Shown: in pieces, positions 27,035 to 36,800 of the stretch | How the letters are laid out: every line of letters starts with the position of its first letter | Numbering within the stretch: the stretch's first letter is position 1 | Assembly (NCBI RefSeq): GCF_900108395.1 | Contig: NZ_FNXE01000004.1 | Location: forward strand, 1-64,000 | DNA length: 64,000 bases | Source of the DNA: Paenimyroides marinum | GTDB taxonomy: Bacteria; Bacteroidota; Bacteroidia; Flavobacteriales; Flavobacteriaceae | Direction of reading: 5' to 3' | Notes under the pieces: model-generated | Seen by the model: only the letters and a program-made list of their open reading frames with translations | What the model was told of the DNA's origin: nothing | Databases searched by the model: none | Position numbers and translations under genes: made by a program

Positions 27035-28156
27035 TTATTTCTTAACAAATTTCATTATACCGGTACCCTTTTCAGTTTGAACCTCTAAAAGATACACTCC
27101 TGCATTTAAAGCACTAACGTTAACGGTTGGCTGAGTATTTGTCTGCAATACTTTTTGACCCGATAAATTATAAACGATTACATTGTTAATGTTCTCTGTT
27201 GTATCAATATTCAACACATCTGAAGTTGGATTAGGATACACATTTACTTTTATTTGGTTAAACGATTTTGTTGATAACGATGCGGTTATATCCTGAGGGA
27301 TAAACGGTCTTCGTGTACCAAAACTTAAACCCAACCAAGCGTTATTATCTAAAGTAACTAAAGATAAATCGCTTTCTGTTTTCCAGTTTGAAAGATCTGT
27401 TCCTGAATAAGTACTCCACTGAGTAGTTCCCGCTGCTGTTTCTGTACGTGATCCAATGGTTACAGAAGCAATATCTGTACCGCTCATTACGTAATCAAAA
27501 CCTCCGTTTATTTCAGTCGCTATTAAATCCAAAGCGTCTTCTGCGGAAATTGTTCCGTTGTATTTAATTCCAAAAGCATACGAATCGGCGATAGTAGCTG
27601 TGTCTGTTCCAAAATCAATAACAATCACGCTTTGATTAGATCCTGTTCCCAACCACGTAATGATATCTGCAGCATCATACCATTGAGAGCTATAAGCAGG
27701 AATGGGCGTTGCGGGAGCTTGCGATGTAGGGTTGCTAAAACCATAAGAAACACCATACCAACGTCCATTTGTCAAAGCTTCCGAAATTCCTCCATTCATT
27801 GTAAATGCTTGGGCAGAAATACCTGACCAAGTACTCCACCAATCACTTCCGCCAATACTGGTATGAGAATTAAAGGTAACATGATTTAAGAAACCGGCTC
27901 CTGATACAGGATCAATTGAAAAATTAGGTTCTGCACTGGCAATAGCTGCCATCATTCCTCCAAAAGTTTCACCGTTTCCTGTATTAAAACGATACCCCCA
28001 TGCGTACGAGCGATCGTCTGTTCCATCTTTAAAATCAACAACCAAATAGGCAGTTTCAGTACCTGATCCTACATAGTATTTAACATCATTTGCGGTAAAT
28101 TGGGCAAAAATAAATTTCGTAAAAAACAATAAGAACACTAAAGTAATTCTCTTCAT
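27035..28156 (-). CDS. T9SS-secreted tandem-repeat protein under cobalamin riboswitch control
   Basis: The 373-residue protein has a signal peptide (1-18, ending IFA), two related beta-rich repeats (about 25-140 and 168-290) and a C-terminal type A type IX sorting domain (about 303-373; VNVYPNPTSDVLNI ... GVYLLEVQTEKG). Shared repeat features are VVDF or VIDF, SYAWGYRFN or SYAFGIKYN, a helix with AAIA or DLIA, and WW/W-STWSG or WSTYSG before a final Trp/Tyr-rich strand. It is therefore exported to the surface or medium. A cobalamin riboswitch (28261-28431) sits in its leader, so expression should rise when B12 is scarce. A corrinoid-binding or -capturing role is inferred from that context; no binding motif is recognised. 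Confidence 0.85.
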   Translation of the reverse strand: MKRITLVFLLFFTKFIFAQFTANDVKYYVGSGTETAYLVVDFKDGTDDRSYAWGYRFNTGNGETFGGMMAAIASAEPNFSIDPVSGAGFLNHVTFNSHTSIGGSDWWSTWSGISAQAFTMNGGISEALTNGRWYGVSYGFSNPTSQAPATPIPAYSSQWYDAADIITWLGTGSNQSVIVIDFGTDTATIADSYAFGIKYNGTISAEDALDLIATEINGGFDYVMSGTDIASVTIGSRTETAAGTTQWSTYSGTDLSNWKTESDLSLVTLDNNAWLGLSFGTRRPFIPQDITASLSTKSFNQIKVNVYPNPTSDVLNIDTTENINNVIVYNLSGQKVLQTNTQPTVNVSALNAGVYLLEVQTEKGTGIMKFVKK

Positions 28157-28179
28157 AATATAAAAAATTTAAAGTTTTG

Positions 28180-28247
28180 TTCCCGAAACTTATGGGAATA
28201 GAATTATGAAAAGATTTTTGAAGAATCCTTTTATCACTTTTATTCCC
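28180..28247 (-). promoter_or_regulatory. Two mutually exclusive hairpins, candidate riboswitch expression platform
   Basis: Between riboswitch and start codon the segment 28194-28200 (TATTCCC on the minus strand) can pair either with GGGAATA upstream (28247-28241) or with GGGAA downstream (28184-28180). The downstream pairing lies 24 bases from the start codon and could affect ribosome access. This is inferred from pairing alone. Confidence 0.45.
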
Positions 28248-28260
28248 GAAAGTTAAAAAA

Positions 28261-28431
28261 CGATTAGGCAGGTCTCCTGGCTTGCATCTTATTATTAAGT
28301 CTTCCCGAAAAAAATTCAGTGACGTTTTAGTTTACAATAAGTTTAATAGCATACAGTTGCGGGTACAGCTCAAGATTCGATGATATCTTACTTGATTCCC
28401 TATTAAAGAACTCAATGTTCTACCATAATCG
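28261..28431 (-). promoter_or_regulatory. Cobalamin (AdoCbl) riboswitch
   Basis: On the minus strand the leader has the cobalamin-riboswitch signatures: the B12 box core AGCTGTACCCGCAACTGTA (28370-28352) and GCCAGGAGACCTGCC (28281-28267), bounded by a P1 stem CGATTA / TAATCG (28431-28426 with 28266-28261). The element ends 104 bases upstream of the gene at 28156. Such elements repress B12 uptake or synthesis genes when cobalamin is bound. The conserved boxes make the call safe. Confidence 0.95.
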
Positions 28432-28467
28432 GCACAAAGATACGGAATATATATCTTATATTCAGAC

Positions 28468-28496
28468 AAAAAAGATGCCTTGTTGGCATCTTTTTT
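28468..28496. terminator. Terminator after the 28499-29023 lipoprotein gene
   Basis: AAAAAAGATGCC-TTGTT-GGCATCTTTTTT is a perfect 12-base-pair hairpin with T-runs on both strands. It closes the lipoprotein gene; the riboswitch gene starts on its far side. Confidence 0.9.
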
Positions 28497-28498
28497 AC

Positions 28499-29023
28499 TT
28501 ATTCTACTACAAATTCTACGTTTTCGATAACAGAACTTGACGGTGCTTTAAAAGCCAGTTTTACTTTTGTTTGTTTGTCGGAATGATCTATTTTCAAGGT
28601 TCCTTCGGTAATTTTAAAATATCCTGCTTCGCCTTTGCAATAACAATGCTTGCCATAAACAAGTTTTACCTGGTCTAATTCGGCGTCTTTATACTGCTTT
28701 TTAAATGCTTCTACAGGAATTTCCATAAACAATTCTTCTTTATAAAAATCATCTGCGTGATTTCCTTCTGCTTTGTTTCTGTCAAAACTGTATTCTACCA
28801 GAACTTTTTCGGGATCAAAATGAGTTTGCGGATACAATTCGTTAAATCCGTTTAAATTTAATCCTTTTTCAAATTCGCGTGTTGCAGTTACCTTTCCGTT
28901 TTCAGGTGCAACCGAAATCATTGTTACTTTTTTTCCAAGCCAGTTGGTAGATTCAACCCCTTTTGTAGTTGAACAACTAATTGCTACAGCCGAGAAAGCC
29001 AATAGCGCAATCATTTTTTTCAT
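28499..29023 (-). CDS. Hypothetical lipoprotein
   Basis: With ATG at 29023 the 174-residue protein begins MKKMIALLAFSAVAISC, a lipoprotein signal with Cys17; the in-frame start at 29059 would add 12 polar residues before it and is disfavoured. After the Cys comes STTKG, with no acidic surface-export signal, so a periplasm-facing anchor is likely. The mature part is beta-rich with a Cys pair (GKHCYCKGEAG). No family recognised. Confidence 0.75.
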   Translation of the reverse strand: MKKMIALLAFSAVAISCSTTKGVESTNWLGKKVTMISVAPENGKVTATREFEKGLNLNGFNELYPQTHFDPEKVLVEYSFDRNKAEGNHADDFYKEELFMEIPVEAFKKQYKDAELDQVKLVYGKHCYCKGEAGYFKITEGTLKIDHSDKQTKVKLAFKAPSSSVIENVEFVVE

Positions 29024-29127
29024 ATGTAAATATCTATTATTTATCTTCTTATCGGTCATACGGAATCACTTTATTTTCATCGGTGTTTGTTGAAAACAAA
29101 CAAGCTATTAGCAGCGATTTTATATAT

Positions 29128-29751
29128 TTATTTACCGTTATAATTATTCATTGCATGGTTTAAACCTGCCAGGGCAAATTCTTTCACCGCATCAGAAACT
29201 ACCTGTAAGCGTTCTTTTAGGGCGGTGGATTCCTCGTCTGTCCAGTTGCCCAAAACGTAGTCTATCTGTTGTCCTTTTTTAAACTGATCGGATATTCCAA
29301 AGCGTAAACGCGGATATTCGGCACTGTTTAAAACTAACTGAATATTCTTTAACCCGTTATGCCCGCCGTCTGACCCTTTGCCTTTTATGCGTACGGTTCC
29401 AAATGGTAAATTTAAATCATCTGTAATAATTAACACATTTTCTTTGGTAATTTTTTCTTTATCCATCCAATATTGTACGGCTTTGCCCGATAAATTCATA
29501 TAGGTATTGGGTTTTAACAGCAATAATATTTTGTTTTTCACCTTGATTTCGGTCAAAGCTCCCAATTTTACGGTTTCAAAAGTTGCTCCGGATTCATTCG
29601 CCATAAAATCAACGGCCTTAAAACCAATATTGTGTCGCGTATTGACATATTCGGCACCAATGTTGCCCAACCCTACAATTAAATATTTTTTCATAACCTG
29701 GGAGTTTGCTTGTGTATGCGGTTTTAAAAACCACTTTGTAAAAAAATTCAT
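29128..29751 (-). CDS. pth: Peptidyl-tRNA hydrolase
   Basis: The core (KKYLIVGLGNIG, NTRHNIGF with the catalytic His, NTYMNLSG, DDLNLPFG, GSDGGHNGLKN, RFGISDQFKKG) is unmistakably Pth, which frees tRNA from dropped peptidyl-tRNA. Two starts are possible. ATG 29751 gives a 207-residue form with a short basic extension (FFTKWFLKP) like some flavobacterial Pth; ATG 29694 gives a 188-residue core form. A -7 box (29761-29754) ends 2 bases before 29751, so the long form would need a leaderless mRNA. The short form remains possible. Confidence 0.94.
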   Translation of the reverse strand: MNFFTKWFLKPHTQANSQVMKKYLIVGLGNIGAEYVNTRHNIGFKAVDFMANESGATFETVKLGALTEIKVKNKILLLLKPNTYMNLSGKAVQYWMDKEKITKENVLIITDDLNLPFGTVRIKGKGSDGGHNGLKNIQLVLNSAEYPRLRFGISDQFKKGQQIDYVLGNWTDEESTALKERLQVVSDAVKEFALAGLNHAMNNYNGK

Positions 29752-29753
29752 TG

Positions 29754-29761
29754 CAAATGTA
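29754..29761 (-). promoter_or_regulatory. -7 box TACATTTG before pth
   Basis: TACATTTG on the minus strand, 2 bases before the ATG at 29751 and 59 before the ATG at 29694. It bears on the choice of start; no convincing -33 element is seen. Confidence 0.4.
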
Positions 29762-29791
29762 TTAACTAATAGGTAATTTAGAACGAAAAAA

Positions 29792-31267
29792 ATGCAAGTT
29801 ATGGAAAACTTACATACAATCTGGGAGTTTATTGTAGAATGGTATTGGATTCCTTTAGCACTGATAAATACCACCGCTTTCATTACCATTTTGGTAGAAA
29901 ACGGCAAGCCCGAAAAAACCATTGCCTGGTTAATGGTTATTGTTTTTTTGCCGTTTGCAGGTGTTGTTTTGTACTACTTTTTTGGTCAGAAATTTCAAAA
30001 AGAAAAATATTTTAAAAAATTAGATTATCGGTACAGACAAAAATTAGAAGAACGCTGGATTGATTTAGAACCTTTCATTACCAAAGAAATTCAGCTAACC
30101 GATAGTTACGATTCTCATTTAAACGATGCTTTTGAGTATCTGGTTAATACCCGTAATGCCATTCCTACATCAAATAACAATGCACAACTTTTAATTAACG
30201 GTGAAGAAAAATTTAAGCATTTGCTTACCGATCTTAAAAATGCACAACACCACATTCATTTAGAATATTACATTTTTGATGAAGACACTATTGGCTCACA
30301 AATTTTGGATCTTTTGGTTGAAAAAGCACAACAAAATGTTGAAGTCCGATTGATTATTGATGATTTTGGTTCTTCAAAGTTAGCAAAACGTCAAAAATAC
30401 TACGAGAAAAAAGGCATACAGTTTGAGGTTTTCCTGCCGGTTCGTTTCTCTTCGCTGGCAAACAGCAATTACCGCAACCACCGAAAAATTATTGTGATAG
30501 ATGGTACAGTTGGTTATGTGGGCGGAATCAATATTTCTGACAAATACATCAATCCCAACAAATTTAATTTGTACTGGCGCGATACATCTGTAAGGTTTGA
30601 AGGCGATTCTGTTAAAATGCTTCAGGCACAATTTTGGCTGCATTGGCAAAGTATTTCGGAAAGATCGTTTTCCCTGAATTTAAAATACTTACCCGAAATT
30701 CAAACAGTTTTTCCCGATAAATTACCGGTTACGTTTGCTTTTTCATCACCTGGAAACACACCACCGTATGTTATGGAATCAATGATTCTAAGTATTTCGG
30801 CGGCTCAAAAAAGCATTCAACTGTGTACACCTTATTTTATCCCGACTGACTCGTTTAAAACTGCTGTGCTTACTGCTGTGTCAAAAGGAGTTGATGTGTC
30901 GCTAATGATTGCTGCTGAAGGCGATTCGGCGGTGGTTCAGGCGGCTTCGTTATCGTTTTTAAAACCGTTTGTACAACGCGGAATGAAGGTTTTTTTGTAC
31001 GAAAAAGGATTTATACACGCCAAAACCATTTGCATTGACGGATTGCTCAGCTATGTGGGTACCACCAATTTAGATTCAAGAAGTTTTTTAATCAACTTTG
31101 AATTATCGGCTGTAATTTTAGACAAAAATATTGCCCAACAGTTAACGGAACAATTTAAAGAAGACGTTTTATCAAGCAGGCTTTTTACTGCTGAAACCTG
31201 GCAAAACAAAAAATGGTACTATAAGGCATTTGCTTCAATTTGCAGACTGTTGGCGCCGTTGTTATAA
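29792..31267 (+). CDS. cls: Cardiolipin synthase
   Basis: The 491-residue membrane enzyme has two N-terminal membrane helices (about 14-35 and 45-66) and two phospholipase-D motifs, HRKIIVIDG and HAKTICIDG (H-x-K-x4-D). It joins two phosphatidylglycerols into cardiolipin. Length and layout are normal for Cls. Start at 29792 or the ATG 9 bases later (29801). It is divergent from pth and its stop codon overlaps the end of the convergent gene at 31262. Confidence 0.94.
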   Translation: MQVMENLHTIWEFIVEWYWIPLALINTTAFITILVENGKPEKTIAWLMVIVFLPFAGVVLYYFFGQKFQKEKYFKKLDYRYRQKLEERWIDLEPFITKEIQLTDSYDSHLNDAFEYLVNTRNAIPTSNNNAQLLINGEEKFKHLLTDLKNAQHHIHLEYYIFDEDTIGSQILDLLVEKAQQNVEVRLIIDDFGSSKLAKRQKYYEKKGIQFEVFLPVRFSSLANSNYRNHRKIIVIDGTVGYVGGINISDKYINPNKFNLYWRDTSVRFEGDSVKMLQAQFWLHWQSISERSFSLNLKYLPEIQTVFPDKLPVTFAFSSPGNTPPYVMESMILSISAAQKSIQLCTPYFIPTDSFKTAVLTAVSKGVDVSLMIAAEGDSAVVQAASLSFLKPFVQRGMKVFLYEKGFIHAKTICIDGLLSYVGTTNLDSRSFLINFELSAVILDKNIAQQLTEQFKEDVLSSRLFTAETWQNKKWYYKAFASICRLLAPLL

Positions 31268-31831
31268 AACCTTAGCAATCCTTATTCCGGCAATTTGTTC
31301 CATACCCGTGGGTTTGTTTACGTGGTCGTATTTTGTACTTTTATTAATATCGATCGTTGTTGAAGGAAGAATTTTAACCCATAAGGAAATCTCATCGCCT
31401 TGTTGTAATTGGATTTCTTTTGGAGGAATCATTAATCCGGCCGCCACATCAAAATTACCGTAACTGTATTTAAACACGGTTGTTCCGATTACTTGTTCAG
31501 TAGGCTGGTTATGGTTTTTCATCACGTACAACTCAATGTGAATACTGTCTTTAGACGAGCTGCCCATTACTCCCGGATTGATGTTTGCAAAAGCTGAAAC
31601 TTCAAAAATACCTGAAGAGGAAACGGTAATCCGTTCATTTAAAAACTGTCCGATTTTATTGTACACCATATCCACATCTCTGAATTTAATTTGTTGTGGA
31701 ACCAAAGGCTTATTTTCTAAATGAATGCTGCGTAAACTACGGATATATAACGAAGGTTCCTGAGCAAACCCGTGTACGCAAATCAATAAAAAAACAAGGC
31801 TAAAAATATTTTTGATACGCATCTTCTTCAC
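31262..31831 (-). CDS. Secreted C1q/TNF-like beta-sandwich protein
   Basis: A 189-residue protein with a signal peptide (about 1-23, ending GFA) and a single beta-rich domain: ITVSSSGIFEVSAFANINPG, then SIHIELYVMKN and LQQGDEISLWVKI, the strand order of the C1q/TNF jelly-roll. It overlaps the end of its upstream neighbour (31800-32378) by 32 bases and resembles it, so the two are probably a duplicated pair made together. Role unknown. The ATG could also be 31822. Confidence 0.7.
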   Translation of the reverse strand: MKKMRIKNIFSLVFLLICVHGFAQEPSLYIRSLRSIHLENKPLVPQQIKFRDVDMVYNKIGQFLNERITVSSSGIFEVSAFANINPGVMGSSSKDSIHIELYVMKNHNQPTEQVIGTTVFKYSYGNFDVAAGLMIPPKEIQLQQGDEISLWVKILPSTTIDINKSTKYDHVNKPTGMEQIAGIRIAKVL

Positions 31832-32378
31832 TTATTAATGTTATATTCATGGAAAACGAGGTACAGTTCTTATTCTTTTTTTCGCAACCAAGCACACAAC
31901 CTAAAAGCACGTTACCTATTAAGCCGGAATTAACCGCAGGTGCAATGGCCACTCCTTTTTGCAAATAAACAATAGTGGGATATACTTCTATCCGTGAAAA
32001 CATATCCTGGTTATCCTTATCAAATGATTTGCGGGTTGCAGCTACATACTGTTCATTGTTATCGGAAATCTGAACAATACCAAAATTTACGCCACCTCTA
32101 TTAAATTTTATTACACTTGTACTGGGATTAAAATTGAAAGACGCAGATATTTCGTAAAATCCGTTTTCTGGTATGACAAGCTTTTGGGTTTTTTCATCTA
32201 TCTCAAACAAATCATTTTTTACAATGTCCTGCTTATCCATTTTTACGTAATGGAACGTTTTATGCATTCCCACACGAAGGTTAAATGTTTGCTGCTTATT
32301 GGTTTTGTACTGAAATGACTGCTGTGCAAAGCCGGTGAATGAAAACACAATAAAAAATAAAAAAACTATATTTTTCAT
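31800..32378 (-). CDS. Secreted C1q/TNF-like protein, paralog of 31262-31831
   Basis: With ATG at 32378 the 192-residue protein starts with a signal peptide (MKNIVFLFFIVFSFTGFA); a frame open to 32513 lacks sense and would overlap the neighbouring gene. A -7 box (TATCTTTG, 32397-32390) lies 11 bases upstream. The domain has LVIPENGFYEISASFNFNP and AIAPAVNSG, as in C1q-like jelly-rolls. A Cys-rich patch (GCVLGCEKKNKNC) is absent from the paralog. Function unknown. Confidence 0.72.
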   Translation of the reverse strand: MKNIVFLFFIVFSFTGFAQQSFQYKTNKQQTFNLRVGMHKTFHYVKMDKQDIVKNDLFEIDEKTQKLVIPENGFYEISASFNFNPSTSVIKFNRGGVNFGIVQISDNNEQYVAATRKSFDKDNQDMFSRIEVYPTIVYLQKGVAIAPAVNSGLIGNVLLGCVLGCEKKNKNCTSFSMNITLISEEDAYQKYF

Positions 32379-32405
32379 TTTTTTTCTTTCAAAGATACAA
32401 AACAG

Positions 32406-32436
32406 AAAAAGGTTGCCAAAATTTTGGCAACCTTTA
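32406..32436 (-). terminator. Terminator after the efflux operon
   Basis: GGTTGCC / GGCAACC stem with AAAATTTT in the loop region, followed by T residues on the minus strand, just after the stop of the outer-membrane factor gene at 32462. Confidence 0.85.
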
Positions 32437-32461
32437 AGAGAATTTCTGTAATTAAAAGCTA

Positions 32462-33862
32462 TTACTCTACACCACCACCAGTTGCCTTGTATAACTGAAT
32501 GTTTGCATTCCATAAGTTGTATTGCGTGGTAATAATATTTAACTGTGCATTTAATTCGCTCTCAGTAGCTGTCAACACTTCTAAGTAACTTGCCAAACCA
32601 TTGTTTAGCAATTCTTGAGAATAGTTAACTGCTGTGGTATAAGCTTCGGCTTCTTTTTGTTTTAAAACCAATTTCTTTTCGTTGGTATCAATGGCATATA
32701 ACGCATCCGAAATTTCTTTGCTTGCGTTTAACACGGTTTGCTTGTAGTTTACAAAAGCCTTTTCTTGATTTGATAGACTGATTTCATACTGGGTTTTAAT
32801 CTGTCTGCCGTTTAAAATAGGCTGTGCAATACCGGCTACAATACTTGCAAAAAACGACGTTGGATCAAACAATTTTTCAAAATCTACCGATTGCAAACCA
32901 CCGCTTGCCGTTAGTTTTAATGTAGGATAAAAACTGGCTTTGGCAACATTGGTTAACTCAAAAGCATTTCTAAAGCCCAATTCAGCCGCCAGTACATCGG
33001 GTCTGTTGTTTAGTGTTTCAATTGAAATTCCTTCCTCTGTATTAATGTTCAACTGCATGGTATCAAACGATGAACGTTCTATAGTATGCGGAAACATTCC
33101 CTGTAAAATACTCAACGAATTTTCCTGAACCTTGATGTTGTTTTCTATATCCAATAATAAAGCCTGAGCATTCAACATTTGTGCTTCGGTTTGTTTAACG
33201 GCTACTTCGGTTACTCTGCCGGCATCTTTCAATGCTTTGTTGGTTTCCAAACTTTTTGAACGGTTTTCAATCGTTTTTAAAGCTACTTGTTTCTGGGCAT
33301 CTAACGCCAATAAATTGTAATAACCCGATGCCACCATAGCTACCAGCTGTGTTTTTACTGCTTGATGCGCCGCTACGGTTTGTAAATAAGTAGCTTCGGC
33401 TGCTGCTTTTTTACTGGTGATTTTACCCCAGATATCGGCTTCCCAACCTAAACTTCCGGTAATATCAAACTGGTCTAATCGCTGGCGTTGACCAAGGATA
33501 CGACCAAACTGTGTATTTATGGAGTTGACCGAATGTGTATAATTGACACCCACATTAAAGGTGGGTAAATACCCTGCCCTGCCCTGTGCAAGATAAGATT
33601 GTGCCTGATTGATGTTTTCAATTGCCGAGCGAATATCCAGATTATTATCTAACGCTGTTTGGATATGTTGTTGTAAAAACGAGTCGGTAAAAACCTGCCG
33701 CCACGGCATAACACTTTGCACAGCACTGTCTTTTAAAACATCGGTAGTGTTAAACGATGCGTTGTCCCAAACCTGTGGTTTTTGGTAATCTTTTGTAGCA
33801 ATACACGACTGCAACGAAACTGCCGCTATTGCTACAAAAGTTATTTTATATATTGATTTCAT
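32462..33862 (-). CDS. Efflux outer-membrane factor (TolC/OprM/NodT family lipoprotein)
   Basis: The 466-residue protein has a lipobox (SLQSC, Cys20) and the long helical-hairpin repeats of outer-membrane factors (SAIENINQAQSYLAQGRAGYLP, NRPDVLAAELGFRNAF). It would form the trimeric exit duct of the RND pump encoded just upstream (2-base gap). Normal length for the family. No surface-export signal, as expected. Confidence 0.94.
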   Translation of the reverse strand: MKSIYKITFVAIAAVSLQSCIATKDYQKPQVWDNASFNTTDVLKDSAVQSVMPWRQVFTDSFLQQHIQTALDNNLDIRSAIENINQAQSYLAQGRAGYLPTFNVGVNYTHSVNSINTQFGRILGQRQRLDQFDITGSLGWEADIWGKITSKKAAAEATYLQTVAAHQAVKTQLVAMVASGYYNLLALDAQKQVALKTIENRSKSLETNKALKDAGRVTEVAVKQTEAQMLNAQALLLDIENNIKVQENSLSILQGMFPHTIERSSFDTMQLNINTEEGISIETLNNRPDVLAAELGFRNAFELTNVAKASFYPTLKLTASGGLQSVDFEKLFDPTSFFASIVAGIAQPILNGRQIKTQYEISLSNQEKAFVNYKQTVLNASKEISDALYAIDTNEKKLVLKQKEAEAYTTAVNYSQELLNNGLASYLEVLTATESELNAQLNIITTQYNLWNANIQLYKATGGGVE

Positions 33863-33864
33863 AT

Positions 33865-36800
33865 TTATTCTTCTATTGCTTTTTGATCAAATTTCATAGG
33901 TTTTATTTTTTCTTGTATTGCCTGGAAAATTACAAACAACACAGGTATAACAAAAACCCCTAAAACAGTTCCTATCAACAAACCAAACGCTGCACCTGTA
34001 CCAATGGAACGGTTACCTATATATCCAACCCCACCGGCGAAAACCAATGGCATCAACCCTAAAATAAATGCGAATGATGTCATTAAAATAGGTCGTAAAC
34101 GTGCCTTGGCTCCATCAATAGCTGCCTGTAAAATAGTTTCGCCGTGCTTTCTTCGCTGTAAGGCAAACTCAACAATTAAGATGGCGTTCTTGGCGAGTAG
34201 TCCCACGAGCATGACCAGTGCAATCTGGAAATAGATATTGTTTTCTAAACCGGCAAGCTTTTGCGAAATAAATGCTCCCATAATACCTGTTGGCAATGAT
34301 AAGATTACCGCAAATGGCAACATATAACTCTCATACTGTGCTGCCAAAATAAAATATACAAACACGATACACAACGCGAAGATTAAGACGGTTTGTGAAC
34401 CGGCATTGATTTCTTCACGAGACAATCCGGTAAAATCGATACCGTAATTGGTCGATAGATTTTGCTGCGCTACTTCCTGAACGGCTCTAATGGCATCACC
34501 TGACGAATATCCCGGTTTTGGTGCACCCGAAACGTTTGCTGATGTAAACAAGTTAAAACGGTTGACCGATTGTGGTCCGTACACTTTTTCTAAGGTTACA
34601 AACTGACTTAAAGGTGCCATTGCTCCTGTTGCGGTACGAACAAACATTCCATTAAGGCTTGATATGTTTTTGCGGTCGTCTGGTAATGATTGTAGCATCA
34701 CACGGTATTGTTTACCAAATCGGGTAAAATCGCTTACGTAATTCCCTCCGATATATCCTTGCAATGCCGAGAAGATATTACTTACCGAAACACCCGACTG
34801 TTTTGCACGAACAATATCCAGTTTAATTTCATATTGAGCATAATTAGTATTAAATGGCGTTTGTGCGTACATAATCTCTGGTCGCTGCATTAACGCATTG
34901 AGGTAATTTTGCGTGGTTTGATCAAAATCTTTTAAATCACCACCTGATTTATCTAACAGCTTCAATTCAAAACCACCCGACATACCAAACCCCGGAATAC
35001 TTGGCGGCTGGAAGAAAATCATTTTAGCTTCGGGGAAATTTTTTCCTGCTAAACCAAACAACTGTCCAATTACGGCATCAGCTTCTTTATCGGGTGTATC
35101 CCGTTTATCGAAACCTTCCATTTTTATCAGCAAGAAACCGTAGTTTGAACCTGCTCCGGAAATAATGCTTCGCCCCGAAATAACAGTTACCGATTCAATA
35201 CCTGGAATTTTTTCTGCCTGTGCAGAAAACTCTTTTTCTAATTTATAAACCCTGTCAACAGAGGCACCTGCAGGAAGTTCGATATTCCCCATAATAAAAC
35301 CGCGGTCTTCACTTGGTACGAACCCTGCCGGCATGGTTTTATTTGCAAAATACGTCAATCCTAAACAGACTATTAAAATTCCGAACGAAACCCACTTGTG
35401 TTTAAACAAAAATTTAAACGACCGACCGTACTTGTTGGTCATTGCCATAAAGGCATCGTTAAAAGCATCGAAAAAGCGCTGTACAAAATTGCGTTTTTTT
35501 CCGTGCTTGTCACCGTGTTGTTTTAAGAACAAAGCACATAAAGCGGGGCTCAATGTTAATGCGTTTAATGCCGAAATACCAATAGCCACAATTAACGTAA
35601 CACCAAACTGTTTGTAAAATACCCCTGTAGGACCTGTGATGAACGTTACCGGAATAAACACAGCACACATTACCAAAGTAATTGAAACAATGGCCCCGGA
35701 AATTTCACTCATTGCTTTCTTGGTGGCAGTAGTTGCATCTTCACCGGTTTCTTCCATTTTTGCGTGTACGGCTTCCACCACCACAATGGCATCATCAACC
35801 ACAATACCAATGGCGAGCACCAAGGCAAATAAGGTTAAAAGATTTAACGAAAACCCAAACAGGTTAAGGAAAAAGAACGTACCAATAATAGATACTGGTA
35901 CTGCAATTAATGGAATTAACGTAGAACGAAGATCCTGTAAGAAAATATAAACAACTATAAAAACCAGGATAAAAGCTTCTATCAAGGTGTGAACCACCTT
36001 GTCTATCGACGCCTCTAAGAATTCATTCGTATCTAAATTGATTTTATATTTGATTCCTTCAGGCAGGTTTTTCTCAATCGTATTTAATTCTTTTTTTATG
36101 TTATTGATGATTTCTTGAGCATTTGAACCCGGCGTCTGGTAAATAGCCATCGCTACTGCGGGCATTCCGTTCAATTCTGAATATCCCCCGTAGGTTTGTG
36201 CTCCCAATTCAATTTCAGCAACATCTTTTAAACGCAATACCTGTCCGTTGCTTAACGACTTTATCACAATATCTTCATATTGATCTTCGGTTTTGTATTT
36301 ACCGCTGTATTTGATAATGTACTGGAATGATTCTCCTGAATTTTCCCCTAATTGCCCGGCAGCAGCTTCTAATGATTGCTCATTGATTGCCGCAGTAACA
36401 TCGTTAGGAACCAAGCCATAGGCAGCCATTTTTGCAGGATCCAGCCAAATACGCATCGAGTAGTTTTTTGCTCCAAACACACTTGCATCTCCCACACCAT
36501 TTACCCTTTTAATTTCAGGAATTACATTAATGTTCATGTAATTCTGGATATAAGTTGCATCGTAATTTTCATTTTCTGAATAAAACGACAAGAACATCAA
36601 TGAAGAAGTTTGTTGTTTTTGAGTGGTTACACCCGAACGCGTTACTTCACTTGGCAATAAAGGCGTGGCACGAGAAACGCGGTTTTGTACATTTACCGCT
36701 GCAATATCGGGATCAATTCCCTGTTTAAAAATAACCTGAATAGAAGCCGAACCATCGTTACTGGCTGTAGAGGTAATGTAATCCATTCCTTCTACACCAT

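Noticed and set aside
32379..32513. N-terminal extension of the C1q-like protein at 31800
   Set aside because: It overlaps the end of the efflux gene and the terminator at 32406-32436; the signal peptide begins at 32378.
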